Positions 35,101 through 49,000 are shown, counted from the stretch's first letter. The stretch is DNA of 64,000 bases from Atrichornis clamosus (GCA_013400975.1 WBMZ01008637.1:1-64000); one strand, 5' to 3'. The notes: a model not told the origin generated them from the letters alone. Made by a program: numbers and translations.

Positions 35101-38100
35101 CACTCACAGCAAAACCTGCCAATACATAGTCAGCTTGTGTCTGCCGGGCTTAGCATTTTCTTTCTTGAGTGCAGATCTTCTGCAGAGAAGGACTGCTGAA
35201 TCACTCTAGTGGGCTGAGAACAAAGCATCAGGGCTTATTTTGTTCTCTCTACTCTCTCACAATTATTCTTATTTCTGTAGCTTTCCTTCAAGACAGACCT
35301 TTGTTATGTACCAATAAATAAATTTATGAAGTGGTTATCTCCTGCATTACGACTGGGCAGATGCGGATTTTATTCAGGTGAAATTGAATCATGTGAACTG
35401 TGCTGAGACACTTTAGTTGCTTTTGTTCACAGCCTGTGAAGCTACCAGTGATCTGAAAAACTGGCACATGCAGACTGCATCAATTCTTTGGGATGCCATT
35501 TTTAAAGCAATCTAATGAAATATGTGAGAGGAAAGTGGGTAAGGGTCTGACAAATGAAAGACTGGATGAAAAAGCAGAAATAAAGAAAAAAAACCCTTAT
35601 GACAAAACATCATCTAATAAAATAAAAGAGAAAGAAATAAAAAAATAAGAAAAATTTTAAAACCCAATCATTAGACAACTATCTGAAATGTCTGAGGATT
35701 ATGAGCAGATATGCACCCTCAAGGAACCCAGCCATCAAGAAAGCACCCTCAAAAACGTCCACATCATGGGTTAGCTTGTGTCTCGTTCATGCAGTGCCCA
35801 GCACCTCCATGTCCCCCAGGGGCACAGCAGCACCAGAGGGTGAGGCAAGGCTGGGGATTCGTCTGCCAAAACCCTGAGGAGAGTGACTGCAATGTCAAAA
35901 GCTACCACTTGGGAGGTATAACCAAGGCAGGACTCACCTCACAGCAGAACCCAAGAGTCTGCTGCTGCTTTGCTATATTCTTTATGAACACACAGGCAAG
36001 GTCCTAAGCTAAGGTGCTTGAAATGTCTCTGTATACCGGAGCAATGCAGGATGATGTGTGGTAAACAAACCTGTGCCACAGTGAGGATGCAGGGCTACAG
36101 ACCACCACTTGCTGAAAGGTCCAGCACACCAGGTGTCTGGCCTCTGCTCTCTCCTCACAGTGGCTAGCTCACCTGTGACCGACTCGGGGCACAAAAAGTA
36201 CCATTGCATTTCAGCTAGGGGTTTTTGGTAAACTGATTTTGTCTCACTTTCTGGGTCACAGTGCTGGATTTTGTCCTTGCTGTTTCAGCTCCAATACCTC
36301 TTCTGAAGATCTGAAGAGTTCACCATTGGCACACTTAATCACATTAGCAAATAACAGTGAGCACACTTACAATTTGTGGAAATTGATAAAGCTCCTTGGG
36401 TATTTCCTCTGCCTGGGATTTGTCCTTGTGTGTTTTTGAATCTTCTGAGTACTGAAGGGCTTTATAGCACAGATCCCAGGGAAGCACCAACTTTGAAGTC
36501 TGCTGAGTACCCCAGTCACACTTCAGCTGTAAATAATTGCCTTCCCATCAGTACTTATGCTTGTCTGAGTCTTAGTCACAGAGGTCATATTTTGCAATCA
36601 GCAAGCAAATATTACTTGCCTTACACTAATTTCCTTCTTTCTCTGGTAGGCAGACTCCTCCACAGAGCCTCTAACAGAAAATTGGGTATGGAACAGGGGT
36701 GAAGAAATAAGGGTATAAACAATCCATATTGGAGAACAGGATCTTTGTTAGAAAATCCATACATAATAAAGGGTGTTTGATTCAATACAGTGCTTATGTA
36801 GGTATTTTCATCATATATAAATTCAGTGCTTGTGTACCAAACTACAATTCCCTATAAGAATATGCAAAACTACTCTGTTCTTTCCTGAAGTCTTCTTCAG
36901 TTTATTTACCAGAACTGTGACAATGGTGGACATGTTCATAAATAGCACTGATGACCATTTCATCACATGTTGCCATACCAAATTTATTTTATATTCTTGT
37001 CTGGGTATTTTTTTGCAAGCTGTCATCCACTGTCTTTTACTAGGCTTATAAAGTCTGGGAGTTCAGGGGCTATTAATGCTTTTTCATGTCCTGGACTCCT
37101 GAAGTACCCAGTAAATTACAAATAACTAACATTACTGAGGAGACATGTGAGGCAATGAATTAGCTTTCTAGACTGAAAAAATAATTAATCTGTACTTAGT
37201 GTAATTATTGTTATTCTTTTTACAGCCTTTGCAGTTCTTTACAGATGCAAACTCACAGTGAAAGCTGAGACATCTACTACTTAATACCAGGGCCTATATT
37301 TTCAGTGCATGTTCAATTTTAATCTATTTTCGAAGTCAAAATCTGATACAGAGCACACTTTTATTCCTGCAAAGCTCATTTACTTTGGTAACTAGAGAAT
37401 GTAATTTCTTTTTAAAATGGTAGAAGAGTCCATTCCCCTCTCTTCCCATCTCCTACACACTCAAAAGGTTCCAATTTTTTTCCACAATTCCCTCTATAAG
37501 GAATGTTATATTGGTACTCTTTGGCAGCGGTGTAGTCAAAATATGCATTTAAATAGAGATAGTAAAGTAAAAGCACATAGGAAGTTGGAGTTATTGATTT
37601 CTTTTTCTCTTTGAATGAGGCATTTTATGACTGAAAGCACGTTATTGAAAGTCTGCATTATCTAGTTAAAGTAGCAGTGGATTTCTTGTGGGGACCAAAA
37701 CGCAATACTCAATTAATTTTTTGTTTTCCTTCCAAACTGTAAATGTTGTTTTGTATTTGTCATCAAGGTGACACTGTTTTCCTCTAATAGTCATCCTCTG
37801 CTCTTTTAATCATAGCATCTTAAGGAAAGTTTCACTCTTGGCTGCTATTAATACTGTCTGTGTTTCAGAACCAGATGGGATATCTCCAGAGGGAGTTTAA
37901 ATCCAAACTGTTGTGGATGTTACAGGAGCTGGCAAACCTCACAACCTCCAGAACGTGGTGTCTGTGTGTCTGTCAACAATTTGCATGTAATTTGTTGGGT
38001 TTTTTACACTTTCACCACATTTTGTTCTTTAGACAAATAATAATAAACCAACTGCCCTCAGATGGCTTATAGCTCTATACAAACAACCGAATAAGGCAGA

Positions 38101-41100
38101 CACTATTAAAAGAAAAGTATCAAGATTATTCAGCTCTCTTATATTTTTACCAATATTTCAGCATTTGATATGATCCTGGAAAAATGAATGTGCATTTCAA
38201 ACTCTTTGAAGGAAACTTATAAGCACAATAAACTACAAAAAGGGCAGAACACTTTGATTTTTGAACTGATACTCAATCTTTTGTGTCAGGTCAGCTCAAT
38301 AAAAAGATCCCTATGGCTGTTGTGTCACAGTGTCTGATGAGACCTGCATTTTTGTTTGATTATGTTAATCACTGTGAGCCAGACTCTCCTGCTTCCCATT
38401 TTGCATTCTGTGCCTTGTCCAGGGAAGAGCTTGCAGACCCCTGAGGAGGCACAGTTCATACTGGAAATTTGGAACATGCAAAATGTCAGCACATCAGGCT
38501 ACCTGACCACAGCTTTCACGAAGCAGCACAGCACTGCAGTAAAACACAGCTTAGTGCTGAACTGCTACAGAGTAGAATGTTTTGGATAAGGAGGATTTGC
38601 AATCTTTTTCAAGCAACTCACAATTAAGTAATTAAATAGTTCCTCAATGTTTTCCTGTTATAAAAATATTCCATTCCTGATAAAATAAAACCTTTTAGAT
38701 AATACAATAGGAAATTCAGTTATGGGGTAAAGATATTAAAGTCTAAGACAGAAAAATAAGCAAAACATCGTGTTTGTGGTGAGATAGAAGATATGCTTTT
38801 TGGTAAAGGTGACAGATCCTTACTTGCAAGTCAGAACAGCACTTTGTTTACAAAATCTTCTGGGTTGCCATAACAGCTCAAACCTCCTGGCAGTTCAGTT
38901 GGATGTAGGTGTCATGAAGGCTACTACTTCCAGCCCTCCAGCACACCCTCTGACTTGGGAGCAGACGAGGAGGACAGGTAAACATGCCCCACTTTCATTT
39001 GAATAACAGGCACTGCCGGACATATCCACCCCTGGCAATATCTGCCTCCCACCATGACTCCCCGTTGGCAATACACAAGATGCAGAATTTTGCTTCTGGA
39101 GAGGGTGTTTCCCATGTAAACATCTTTGCAGCGCACAATTTTCTTTTTATGTATTTATTCTTACCTATTTTGTGCATTGCGTTTCCTTTTGTGTCACAGC
39201 TCAATCTGCCTATTTCAGGCAAAAAGGGTCAGACTGAAGAAGCAGGAATCCACACAGCTATCTGCAGAGGCAGATGTGGCAAGGTGAACATGAAGCAGGA
39301 AGGTGTCCATATTCAATAAAACCCACAGTTTTCCTCACTCTCCCACACAGGTCTGGGTAGTAATCTTAAAATGAGGAGATGAGTGGCAGATCTAGGGAAA
39401 TCAAATTGTCACTGGCTGAATTCACATCCCAGGGTAGCTTGAAGAAAAGGATGAAACCTAAAAACGCTCAATAAAAAGAAAAGCATAGCTGTTTCCTGTA
39501 GTATTAGGCAATGAAATGTTACATATCCAGTTCAGCTCTTCATCTAATGTGGATCAGTGACTACACTGACTTCAGCAGAACTGCACTATTTTGTAAGTAT
39601 AATTTACTGTGATGTACAACCTCCTAAAACAAATGTTTATGATAGTTGAACCTGGTGGCAGTTTTTACTTTATTTCTTTATCATGCCACTCTTTTTCATG
39701 TTGTACAGAAATTGTTTTGAATTTAACAACCTTTTTCACATTTAGAATCCATAGACAAATACTTCCACTAAGATTATGTCATTAAGCAGAATAGAGAGAG
39801 CTCCCACCACTCAGTTCCCTGTTCTCTGAAACAGTACAAACAAATCTGGCAGATATTCCCAGACTTTGCATCTTTTTAATATATCTTGCATTCATACAAC
39901 AACCAACACAAATTGCCACACGCATCCAAAATTTTGCTGGGGTGCAAAAGGACCAGGAGAAGAGACAGAGAAAGTCAAGTGGTTAGTATAAGTAATGAAA
40001 ACACAATCATGGGATTTTCAGTTTCAAGACAGAATAAGACTCACAGCTATTCTTCTTCATGGGAATCTCAGATATTGGACATCTAATTATATTAAATTGT
40101 ACATATGGCAGTGTGGTATGCAAGGTTCAATTTTCTGATTATCCCAAAATGGTTTCGTAAATTAAAAAAAATTAAACTTATTGTTTCACTTAATAACAAG
40201 ACTGGTACACAGATGAGATCTTTAATGAACTTTATTTCTTTGTTCAATTTCAATTTTACAAAGTGGTTTTTTAAATAAGTCTCACAGTGAGACTCATTTG
40301 CATCATATACGCGTGTGTCCAGTGAGTTAAATGTATCCAAAAAACTTGGGTGAAATAACAGATGGCAGAACAGGCTTTCCAGGCTTATTATCTTTAATAA
40401 TCTCTGCTGCTCATTAATCTCTCTCCTTATTGTCAATATCTGACCATAAACATAAAACATGAAGATTTTTTTACATTTCATTCTGATTTTTAAAAAAATA
40501 ATTAAAATTTCTGGTAATTCATTCCTTCAGGTTTTGTGAAGTTTTCACCACTGTGTTACTGTGTTGCAGTAGTAGCAAGCAGTCAAATCTGAATTTCAGG
40601 ATTAGCTAAAACATGTCCTATGTGTCCATACCTTGGGATTTGCTCCTATCAGGCATAACTGAAGTTCTTTGCAAGTATGTTTTCTGACTTGATTCTTCTA
40701 GGTTTTGTTTATTGTAGCCTAGAAGTCAGTTGTCCATCACAGGAACATAACTCCAAATATTACCTCCTCTAACAATTTTAGTGGTTTTTTCTTGGTCCTT
40801 TTTCCTTAGGTACAAGAAAATAAGTAATTTTTATTTTGAACCAAGGGTAAAAAAATCTAAGATTGATTTTGTATCAACCAAATATGGAATACTCACCTCC
40901 ATCATTAAAACAAAAACTTTTATATAAGTGTATTCAGACAGCTGAATTCAAAATAAGATCACAAACTGAGAAATTTAAAATAAGGGTATGGATATACTCC
41001 TCTTAAAATAAGGAGGGCTATTTTAAAGGGAAAAAAAATCTGGGGGAGAAAGGGAAGGTCGTTAATTTTAGGGGGTTTTTTTAAATATTTCTTTTATTTT

Positions 41101-41620
41101 CTTATCTTGTTAAAAAAGATTCATCAAATTCTGTACTGATTTGGCAATTCTCAAGTTAGATTTTTCCAGTTGAAGAGATTGGTCAAGAAAAAATTGTTTG
41201 CTCCTATGCTAGCGAGCTAGTCCTGCTTCCTTTGGAGAAGTGTGAGTTTTCCTTTCAATTTTAATGAGCTTTGGGTCAGGGTCTCAGATTACAAATTTAC
41301 TATAGCAGCGAATATCCCATGCTTTCTCTCTTCACCTGTAAGAATTAATGATAGTAATTTCTTCATAAAATAGTTTTCTTACTGGAAAAAATACCACCCA
41401 TAGCTCACTGTTTGAACAAAAAAAGGCTTCACCGTAAATAATTAAAGTTGAGATATTTCCCCCAGCATCGTTGCTGGGTTAGGTCTGAAGTGCAGTATCA
41501 GCAATAATGCAGATAGCAATCAGGTAGCAATTATTTTCTTCAAATAAAATTGTTTATGATGAGAAAATATAAAGAAGACTTCTGCTGATTTCAGTGTCTC
41601 ATGAGATGATCTCCTTTGTT

Positions 41621-41636
41621 AAAAAAAAAAAAAAAA
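41621..41636. repeat. Poly(A) run, 16 A
   Basis: Sixteen consecutive A after CTCCTTTGTT, followed by GAAAGAAATT. No retroposed body was recognised. Confidence 0.85.
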
Positions 41637-42156
41637 GAAAGAAATTAAAACAGTAAAATAAAGCTACTCTAGATAAATTGGGCCACTTGACCTATCCCAT
41701 GAACAAATGAATCCGCTTATGAACTTTAAATTCTGACACACCATGCCCCCAGCAACAATTTGCAAAAATTAATCCAGACTCTGACCAAATGATTGGAGTA
41801 GCCCAGAGTTCTATGCTTTTTGCTTGATCTCCCTTAAAATTATCATGTAAAACATTGTTTGTTTAGTAATATTTTGCTCTGCTTTCTGCCTTCTGTGTGT
41901 TCACAGCTGGTATTAGAGCCTGACAGTCATTTTGCCAAGCTGTTTTGACTAAATGAGTTAAGTGGTAATGGATTGTAAGGCCTCTTGTGCACAGGGTAGG
42001 CTATTCAAGCCCTGGTAGAGAAAGCTGACCTCCCTTACGTCCCTGCTTGAGAGCTCTGCAGTATGCTTAGACGATAAAGGAAGACTCTGGAAGGAGTGAA
42101 TGAACCCAGCAAAATTATGAAGAGGTGCTTTTTTTTCCACTTCTGTATGCTTACTG

Positions 42157-42227
42157 AAAAAAAAAAAAAAAAAGAGAGAAAAGAAAAGAAAAAAAAGGAT
42201 AAAAAAAAAGAAAAAAGAAAAAAAAAA
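42157..42227. repeat. A/G-rich homopurine tract
   Basis: About 70 bp of runs of A broken by single G (AAAAGAAAAGAAAA type). Low complexity; the minus-strand frame across it (42035-42346) is a repeat artefact. Confidence 0.85.
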
Positions 42228-43445
42228 GTGAGATATTTCTGATAGGAAACATAGGCATAAAATATAAGATTGATTTCACTGAAAGCCCACTGAGAGTTTT
42301 GTTGAACAAGAGGCTCACAGATGAAGAGGGCAGGAATCTTTATCACACAGGCTCAGAGCTCGTGCTACTAGCAGCTCACTGGCTCCAAGGAGTAAGGGAG
42401 TGCATACAGAATGAGTCATGAATATAGACTGACCTTCTGAAGCAGAATCTTGCACAGTTATTTGCTAACATTTCTATCTAAGAGAAAAAGTCACTTAGTG
42501 TGACTACTTACTGCTTAACGTTATGTAAAGAAGAGGCTGTTCCTAAAACAAAACTTTTTCTCTACAGAATGTAGTTTGACAGTGGAATAAATGACTTCCT
42601 ATGAAGTGGAGCTCAAACAGCTTCAGTTTCTGAGGCCTGAACAAAATTTCCAAGACCAGAAATCCTCTTTTTCTTTATGTTGTAATCTCAGATGCCAGGT
42701 ATGTAGAGAAGTATTTTATTCACACCGATTCTCAGAACGCTGCAATTCACAGTATGCACAGCCCACGGAGTAGCCTCTGAAATGAAAGAAGGCTGCTCAT
42801 GTCATGATTAAATAAGCAGGTTAGTGTAAATTCTCTTCTGCATAGATGTTAGTTTCAGAGCCAATAATTGATAAAGCTCCAGCTTCAGTGATTTTCCCCA
42901 CAATCCCTGAGAGAGTAATAGAAATGAAAGAGCAGTCAGTCCCTGACATTTAGATAGGTGGGCTAGAGAACCAAAAGCAAGATAACTGGCATTATATGCA
43001 GTACTAGAATATTTTTTCAGCAGCGCCCTGAAATGCTATATAGCAGCAATTGTGCAGCCATGTTCAAGCCTCCTACTAGCAATTATTGTAGCAATTAGGA
43101 GAAGCATCATAAAATGTACTTTCCAAAGTAAATGAGACTAATTTGATTGAGTAGTTGGTTCTAGTTTTCACCCTTTCTCTCACCTTTCTCTGAAAGTTTC
43201 AAACTCACTGGTGAATTTCCATCACATTTGATAGAGAGGGGTAGACCTCAGAGAAAATGCTGCAAGTTTCTGTCAAATGGCAGAAAAGATTCAGGTAATT
43301 ATTTTCAACAGAAGGTTGACATTGTTATAATGTGTTCAATTATATTACCTAACTAGAACACATAAGAGATGGTGCCAGAGGAAACGAGGCTCTGCAAAAT
43401 CTCTGCTTACTAAAGAAATGTCTGACTTTTTTCATTTTGGTTGTT

Positions 43446-43488
43446 CTGGGTTGTGGGGGGTTCCCCCCCAGTTTTATTGGTAAAACTG
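43446..43488. other. Two adjoining inverted repeats
   Basis: The first is centred on GGGGGGTTCCCCCC (43455-43468), with outer CTGGG and CCCAG arms. The second is CAGTTTTA, loop TTGG, TAAAACTG (43469-43488), a perfect 8-bp stem. They share the CAG at the junction. No terminator-type function applies in a vertebrate genome, and the source is unknown. Confidence 0.65.
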
Positions 43489-45539
43489 ATAGAATAAAAA
43501 TTTAAATGGCTTTGTTTTCTTGGATATCTTGTACGAGATTATAATAATTACTATCACTGCTTCTTGTTGTTGCTTGCTAAAGATTGTCTCCCAAACTCGC
43601 TCTTGCCCCTTCAAATCTGAAAGCTGTTATTATACACACTTATGCTTCTCTTGGGCCTCTCTCTGTATGCAATTAACAATTAATTAGGTTCTTATGTGAA
43701 GACAGATAGAAATGTAAACACAATACTCCAATTAACAGAAGGGAGGGCTTTCAGAAGAAGTGCCAGGGAATTCGCTCACTTCATCCATTTGGCTGCATTC
43801 AGAGCAAGGTGTGCAATTTCCAGTTCAAAGGGCCTTTGTTTTATCAGCTAGACCAGTCTGAAAATCATCTATTATTTTACGATGCCGTAAAGGCACACAA
43901 GTGGGTCCTCAATATCTTAAAAATAGGAGAGAAAAATAATTAGACTGTATATGAATATTCCAATTATGAATATCTAAATGACAGTTAGTAAAAGGTATAG
44001 AGTAGAAAATTTAATCAATAGTTAAATATATCTAACTGAAAAGTAAGCAGAAACAACAGGAAATGTGAGCAAATATTTCATTCACAGAAAACCAAAAAAG
44101 AAATTTTTTCCTCTAAGATGTACTGTCAGCCTTTACTTCCTTAAAAAAATAAAGTATGTGCAAATTTTCAATCATATGTACCTATATATATGATATGTGT
44201 CTGACTGAACCAAAGATCAGCAAACATTTAAAACCTGCAGGACAGTACACTGTTTATGACTCTTCAGCTAATTCATCCATCGTGCTTTATTTATGCCTCT
44301 AACAGTTAATAACAATGATTGCTCTGTGATTGCTCTGCAGCAATCAGTGCTAAAAGCAAGCTGCTAGGAGACAATATCAGCAAGGGAATAAAATCATGCA
44401 GCCACTAAACCAAAGACACTTCAAGAGATGCAACTTCCAGAAAGCAGAACAAACCAGACACCCCTCTCCAAAATTTGGTCAGTGGCCAGTTGAGTCTTAA
44501 ACTGTCTGTGTACATGTGTTTGCAGAATCATTGTACTTTTTTCAATTCTTATGCAATTTTTTTAATTCTTAAGCCCCTTCAATATCTTCATCTATTTCCT
44601 TTCAATAACAAACCTCTCTTCCCTACTGCTCCCCATCAAAATCCTTCCTTTTCTTGGTTGTGTCATTTCATTATTCCCCCACTTACAAAGGATGCTGCAG
44701 CACAGTCAGTGCTGCAGGCAGCCCCTGCACCAGCACACCTGGATGCTTGGCTGGTCTCTCCAGTAGTTCTCCGGGGAAGCAGCCAGCCTTGTCCTCATTA
44801 CTCTGCAAGCCAGTGAGGTGGGATCTCTATACCGGGTTCAACACAGTGACTTGGGTTTGTGGTTCTCATTTAGTCTGCAGCGATGACGCAGAAGACTGCT
44901 TGAGAGGAATATTGAGACCACACCATCTGCAGCATTTCCATACACTATTATTTCTTTCCCTATTTCTTGATCTTCCTTTTGGTAATGTTGTACCTGTCTT
45001 TGACCTCCCAGTTCCCTTCCAAATTGCCTGTCTGTAATTACTTTTTCACTTTTGGTCCCAGTTTTGCTATCTCCATACCCAAATATGGTACTTCTGATGC
45101 CATTACCTAGTTCACCTTGATCTTACATGGTCCAATTGACATGATTTAGCAGTGCTGCCCTGTAAGATTGCACTCCCTGGAAGATCCCCTCAGCTACCTC
45201 TTTGAAGTTTGGTAATCAGTCCCACAATTCCCCTTAACCATCTGCAAAATCCAGCCATCTCATAGTACCCTTGGTAACTCTTGTCATCTTCTGACTGTTA
45301 TCACCACAGCCAGCAGCTTTTCATCATCATGTCCTGTGGCATCTCATGCTTTGTTCAGTTACATAGACCTCAGGTCAGTGCCTATTCATTTGCTTACAAC
45401 ACTAACAGCATACATAACCCTAAAGATAGATACCTACCAATGACTATCAGTAAAGATACAAATCTACCATCACATCAAGGAAGAGAAACTAAAAGCATCC
45501 ATCACCGAAGCCTGCACTTTGATGATCTGTTCATCTGAC

Positions 45540-45544
45540 AGCAC
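45540..45544. repeat. Target-site duplication, left copy (AGCAC)
   Basis: Matches AGCAT at 46041-46045 in four of five bases; the difference is a C/T transition. Confidence 0.7.
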
Positions 45545-46040
45545 TGTGAACTGGCATGGGTTGCAGCAGAATCTAATCGACATCAAGGCGAGCCTTTTAT
45601 TGCTCAGCAAAATGCAGAATCAAAAAGCTCCCTCAAGGTTTTTCAGAGCCTTTATACTACCACAGACTTTTTTTTTTTCCTGGAAGAAAAGTAGACACTC
45701 CTAACTATTTCTGTCATAAAATGTCTATATGAATGTTCTCCCAGGTTACAGAACAGGGTTCACAAGTTTCCATTTTATACAGACTCTGTGCTGGATTTAT
45801 ATGTAGGCCCATGTATGGGGTCTTAACATGTAGAAAGCCTGGACGACTTCTTAGTAATTGATTCCACACAACATTAATCGTTCAAACCTCTAGCACAAGG
45901 TAGATAAAAATATTCTCACATACTTATATAGACTCAAATTATTTTATACTCCAATACACTTCCATTTTCCCCTTTAATCCTTCATCTTGTCCAAATTCAG
46001 GGCTAATAGCGCTAAAGAATAATTTGATGTCACCACAACA
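45545..46040 (-). mobile_element. Solo LTR of an endogenous retrovirus
   Basis: Seen: 496 bp with TGT...ACA ends, flanked by AGCAC and AGCAT. Read on the minus strand it starts TGTTGTGGTGACATC and has a TATA box (TATAAAGG at 45649-45656). About 50 bp further is AATAAA (45596-45601) in AGCAATAAAAGG, followed by a roughly 50-bp U5 ending in CCAGTTCACA. This order (U3, TATA, polyadenylation signal, short U5) is that of a complete retroviral LTR. A five-base duplication would fit ERVL- or gammaretrovirus-like elements, but I do not assign a family. No internal viral genes adjoin it, so it is a solo LTR left by recombination. Confidence 0.85.
45596..45656 (-). promoter_or_regulatory. LTR TATA box and polyadenylation signal
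   Basis: TATAAAGG at 45649-45656 and AATAAA at 45596-45601 lie about 50 bp apart on the minus strand, the normal spacing when the R region lies between them. Transcription, if any, would run toward lower coordinates. Confidence 0.65.
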
Positions 46041-46045
46041 AGCAT
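46041..46045. repeat. Target-site duplication, right copy (AGCAT)
   Basis: Partner of 45540-45544, with one mismatch. Confidence 0.7.
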
Positions 46046-49000
46046 TCAAGATAGTTAGGAAGTGCAAGATCCCTTCTCATGCAGTAGAGTTAAAAAAGCC
46101 AGCAGGAAAGATGAGACTTGCTGGTTCTAATTGCTGCTACTAGGCATCCTGCCAGTTCCCTCACAGTAGGTTATGCTACACACTCTATATAGAGCAACAA
46201 GGAGGAGGAATGGAAAAAACCCAATCTTACCCTGTGTCAGTTCCCCAGCTGGTATGAATCAACATAATGCCATAAAAGGATCAAGCTATCAACTTCCTGA
46301 ACCTCAAAAAAAGTTGTTTTCTGTCATCTTTGGGTAATTCCAAGCAGCATGGCTCATGAGGAGAAGCTTATCAGACTTGCATTAAGAAAATGATGGAGGA
46401 AAATATTTAACATCTGTTTTGAGAGAGGATTCAATACTATGATGAGACTTGGGCTCTTCTCCAGAGTTTTCTTTGATGAGCATAACGATATTAATTGCTG
46501 AGAGTCTTTCATCGTGTGTTAAAGTTGGCAAGTTTTTACCTTGTCATGCTTTCCACATAAAGACCTGGCACGTGAGCAGGTTTGCAGAAAAAACTAAGAC
46601 GTAGTTAACACCAACCCTTTCACACCTACTATCTCCACTTCGCAGATGATAAGGCATTGCAGAAAGATCATAAAATGTAGAGATATCTAAGATCAATGAG
46701 TTGAAGATCTACCTTAACTAAACTTGCAGCTTATTCTAAGGTAGAATAATATAATTTGTGCCTCCTTAAAGGCAAGGACTGCTTCAGAAAAGCTGTTACC
46801 TGCTCTCTCACAGGAGAGAAGAACCCTTAGAATATGTCTAGTAATTTATTTTGTCTCTGATACTCTCCCAGCTCTATTAAAACAGGGATCTGATGGATTG
46901 TTGCACCCTGGATACGTCAAAGAAAGTGAATTCATCTTGCAAGTTTTAAATTATATAGCTTCTTTCTCTACTTGACTAATCAAAGAAGGGACTGCTTTTA
47001 GTCTGACTATTTTAGCCAGTAATTTTGGTCTCTTCTATTTGTCTAATTCTGTAGCATCCATCTTGGAACTAGAACAGAAGGTATGTTGCCACTGGAGAAA
47101 AATCAACAAATAAATTTAAAAGTAGTCCAGATTCTAGACCATTCTGAAGTAGGAATAGGCCAGTCAGAATCTAAAGAAAGTGAAAGAGAGTTGCTGTGTT
47201 GGACTATAAATGAATGATTTTAGAAACTCTGTCATAAGATATTACTATTTTGAATGAATGCAGCACATGCAGACATATAGGAGGGCAGATGTAAAACTTG
47301 TTTCCAGCTCCTGTGAGGTGTTTCAGTGAGAGCCCCTCTCCCCTCTGTTTGAGAGGCAATCCTGTCAAGGATTTTGTGCCATGTGGCAAGGTAGAACACA
47401 TCCATTTTTTACACTGACAGTTTCTCACCTTCTACAAACAGAAAATTAATCATGGGGATTTAATTGGATTTGGCCATATGACTGTGAGTATAGTTCTGGC
47501 CCCAGCAATAAAGAAATGGCAGACCAATTCATTAGATACACTGCTGGTATTTCAGTCACAATTTAAGTCAATGTTGAGCTCAGTATCTTCCTTTTCTCAT
47601 TATCCCAACAGCTATTTGTGTCAGCAGTATCCAAGGATACCTATATTTGCATGTAATTATGAGCTGCATTACATTTCTTCATTCACCATCACACAGTGGG
47701 AAACTAATATTAAGCATAATGTACCCTAAATTCTGCCACTCAGAAGCAGAACAGTTGTACACACATTAATAATATGATTATGTATATATATGTGAATATA
47801 CCTAGCCACAGTACTATAGTCCAGTCTCCTACAGTGAAGGGCATATACTGGCATAGGTAGTGCTTATGGGGCTTATATAAATTTTAGTGCATTCAGTGAA
47901 TTTAGAAAAAGCATCTTTTGAGCAGGAAGGCTGAAAGTGAAGCAGGTGAGTCCCAGTGAGATGTCAGCAGAGCACATCACCTGTTTACATCAAACAATTA
48001 TTGTTAATTGCATGCACCTGTAAACCTAAATGTATGCACCTGAGACCCAGGTGCCATTTAAGCCTAGAAAGGAGTAGCACAGTTCACTGCATAGGAGCAG
48101 AGGACAAGGCTGTGATATACTGACTGGCATGAAAATATTTCCTCCTTCTACTGCCTCATTTCTTGTGGCTGGGACTGAGACACATGCTGGAAAGTGAGAT
48201 CACAGCTATTTGTTGCTTCCTTGAACAGGAGGGTGCAGAATGTCTGTCTTGATTTGCACCACAAATGAAAAAAACAAGTGAATTCAGGAATAAATTTACT
48301 GTAGGTTAAGAGCGAAAATTACTAACACAAACTTTTTAGTTCATGGCACATCTGCTCCCTACCTGTATAACCACAGGCTAAACCTGTTGCCAATCTCACT
48401 GCATTTCTGCTTTTCAGCAGTGCATCCAGGGATGCTGCTCTTTAGACCCCAGTGTGTTTGCTCTCTATGTCACACCAAGTCCAGGCACCCACGAGTGCTC
48501 TCCCAGAGGTAGTACCAGGTAGGGTCACCAAGAACTGCTCTCATCTCCAAATCTCTTGCACTTTCTCCCTTCCTCCTTTTCCTCTCTGTCCCTTGACAGC
48601 TCTTTACTACTGACCTCCTGGAAACTATTCACTTCTGTCTCAGTCCTGTTTCTCAAGCTGTCCAGTGCAACCTGTACCATGGTTAATGAACACCTCAAGC
48701 AGGCAAGAGCCAAGACATCTACAGTCCCCAAGGCCTACTGCCTTACCTACACCGCCCTTGGGTCTTTTCTCTGTCTTCATTGCCTGACCTCTGAAGGGTG
48801 CTCCCCTGTGAGTTCTGCAAACTGAAGCAGAGTGCTCGCACTTGAGTCTTCTTTGCAGAGGTAGCTGTTAAACATCACCAGTGTCATCTTCTCAGCAGCC
48901 TTCTTCAGTGTCCACCAAACATGTAACTAGCACCTCCATACCTTCTTGAGCTTCCTATTCCCCTAGAGAGGTCTCTCAAGTGCACAGTCTCACCATTCAG

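Larger units (their letters stand above)
33271..45539. other. Long gene-free, repeat-poor stretch (part 2)
   Basis: No exon or RNA gene that I can support was found in about 12 kb. Named contents are perfect hairpins at 35077-35100 and 43469-43488, an A run at 41621-41636, a 71-bp A/G-rich tract at 42157-42227, and one weak exon-like segment at 42568-42698. The interval 44654-45037 has a 127-codon plus frame without family motifs. Confidence 0.6.

Noticed and set aside
40092..40481. 129-codon minus-strand frame, rich in Ile, Leu and Lys
   Set aside because: AT-rich composition alone explains it. There is no homology I recognise and no splice context.
42035..42346. 103-codon minus-strand frame with a Phe/Ser-rich hydrophobic core
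   Set aside because: The core is the translation of the A/G-rich tract at 42157-42227, not a membrane segment of a gene.
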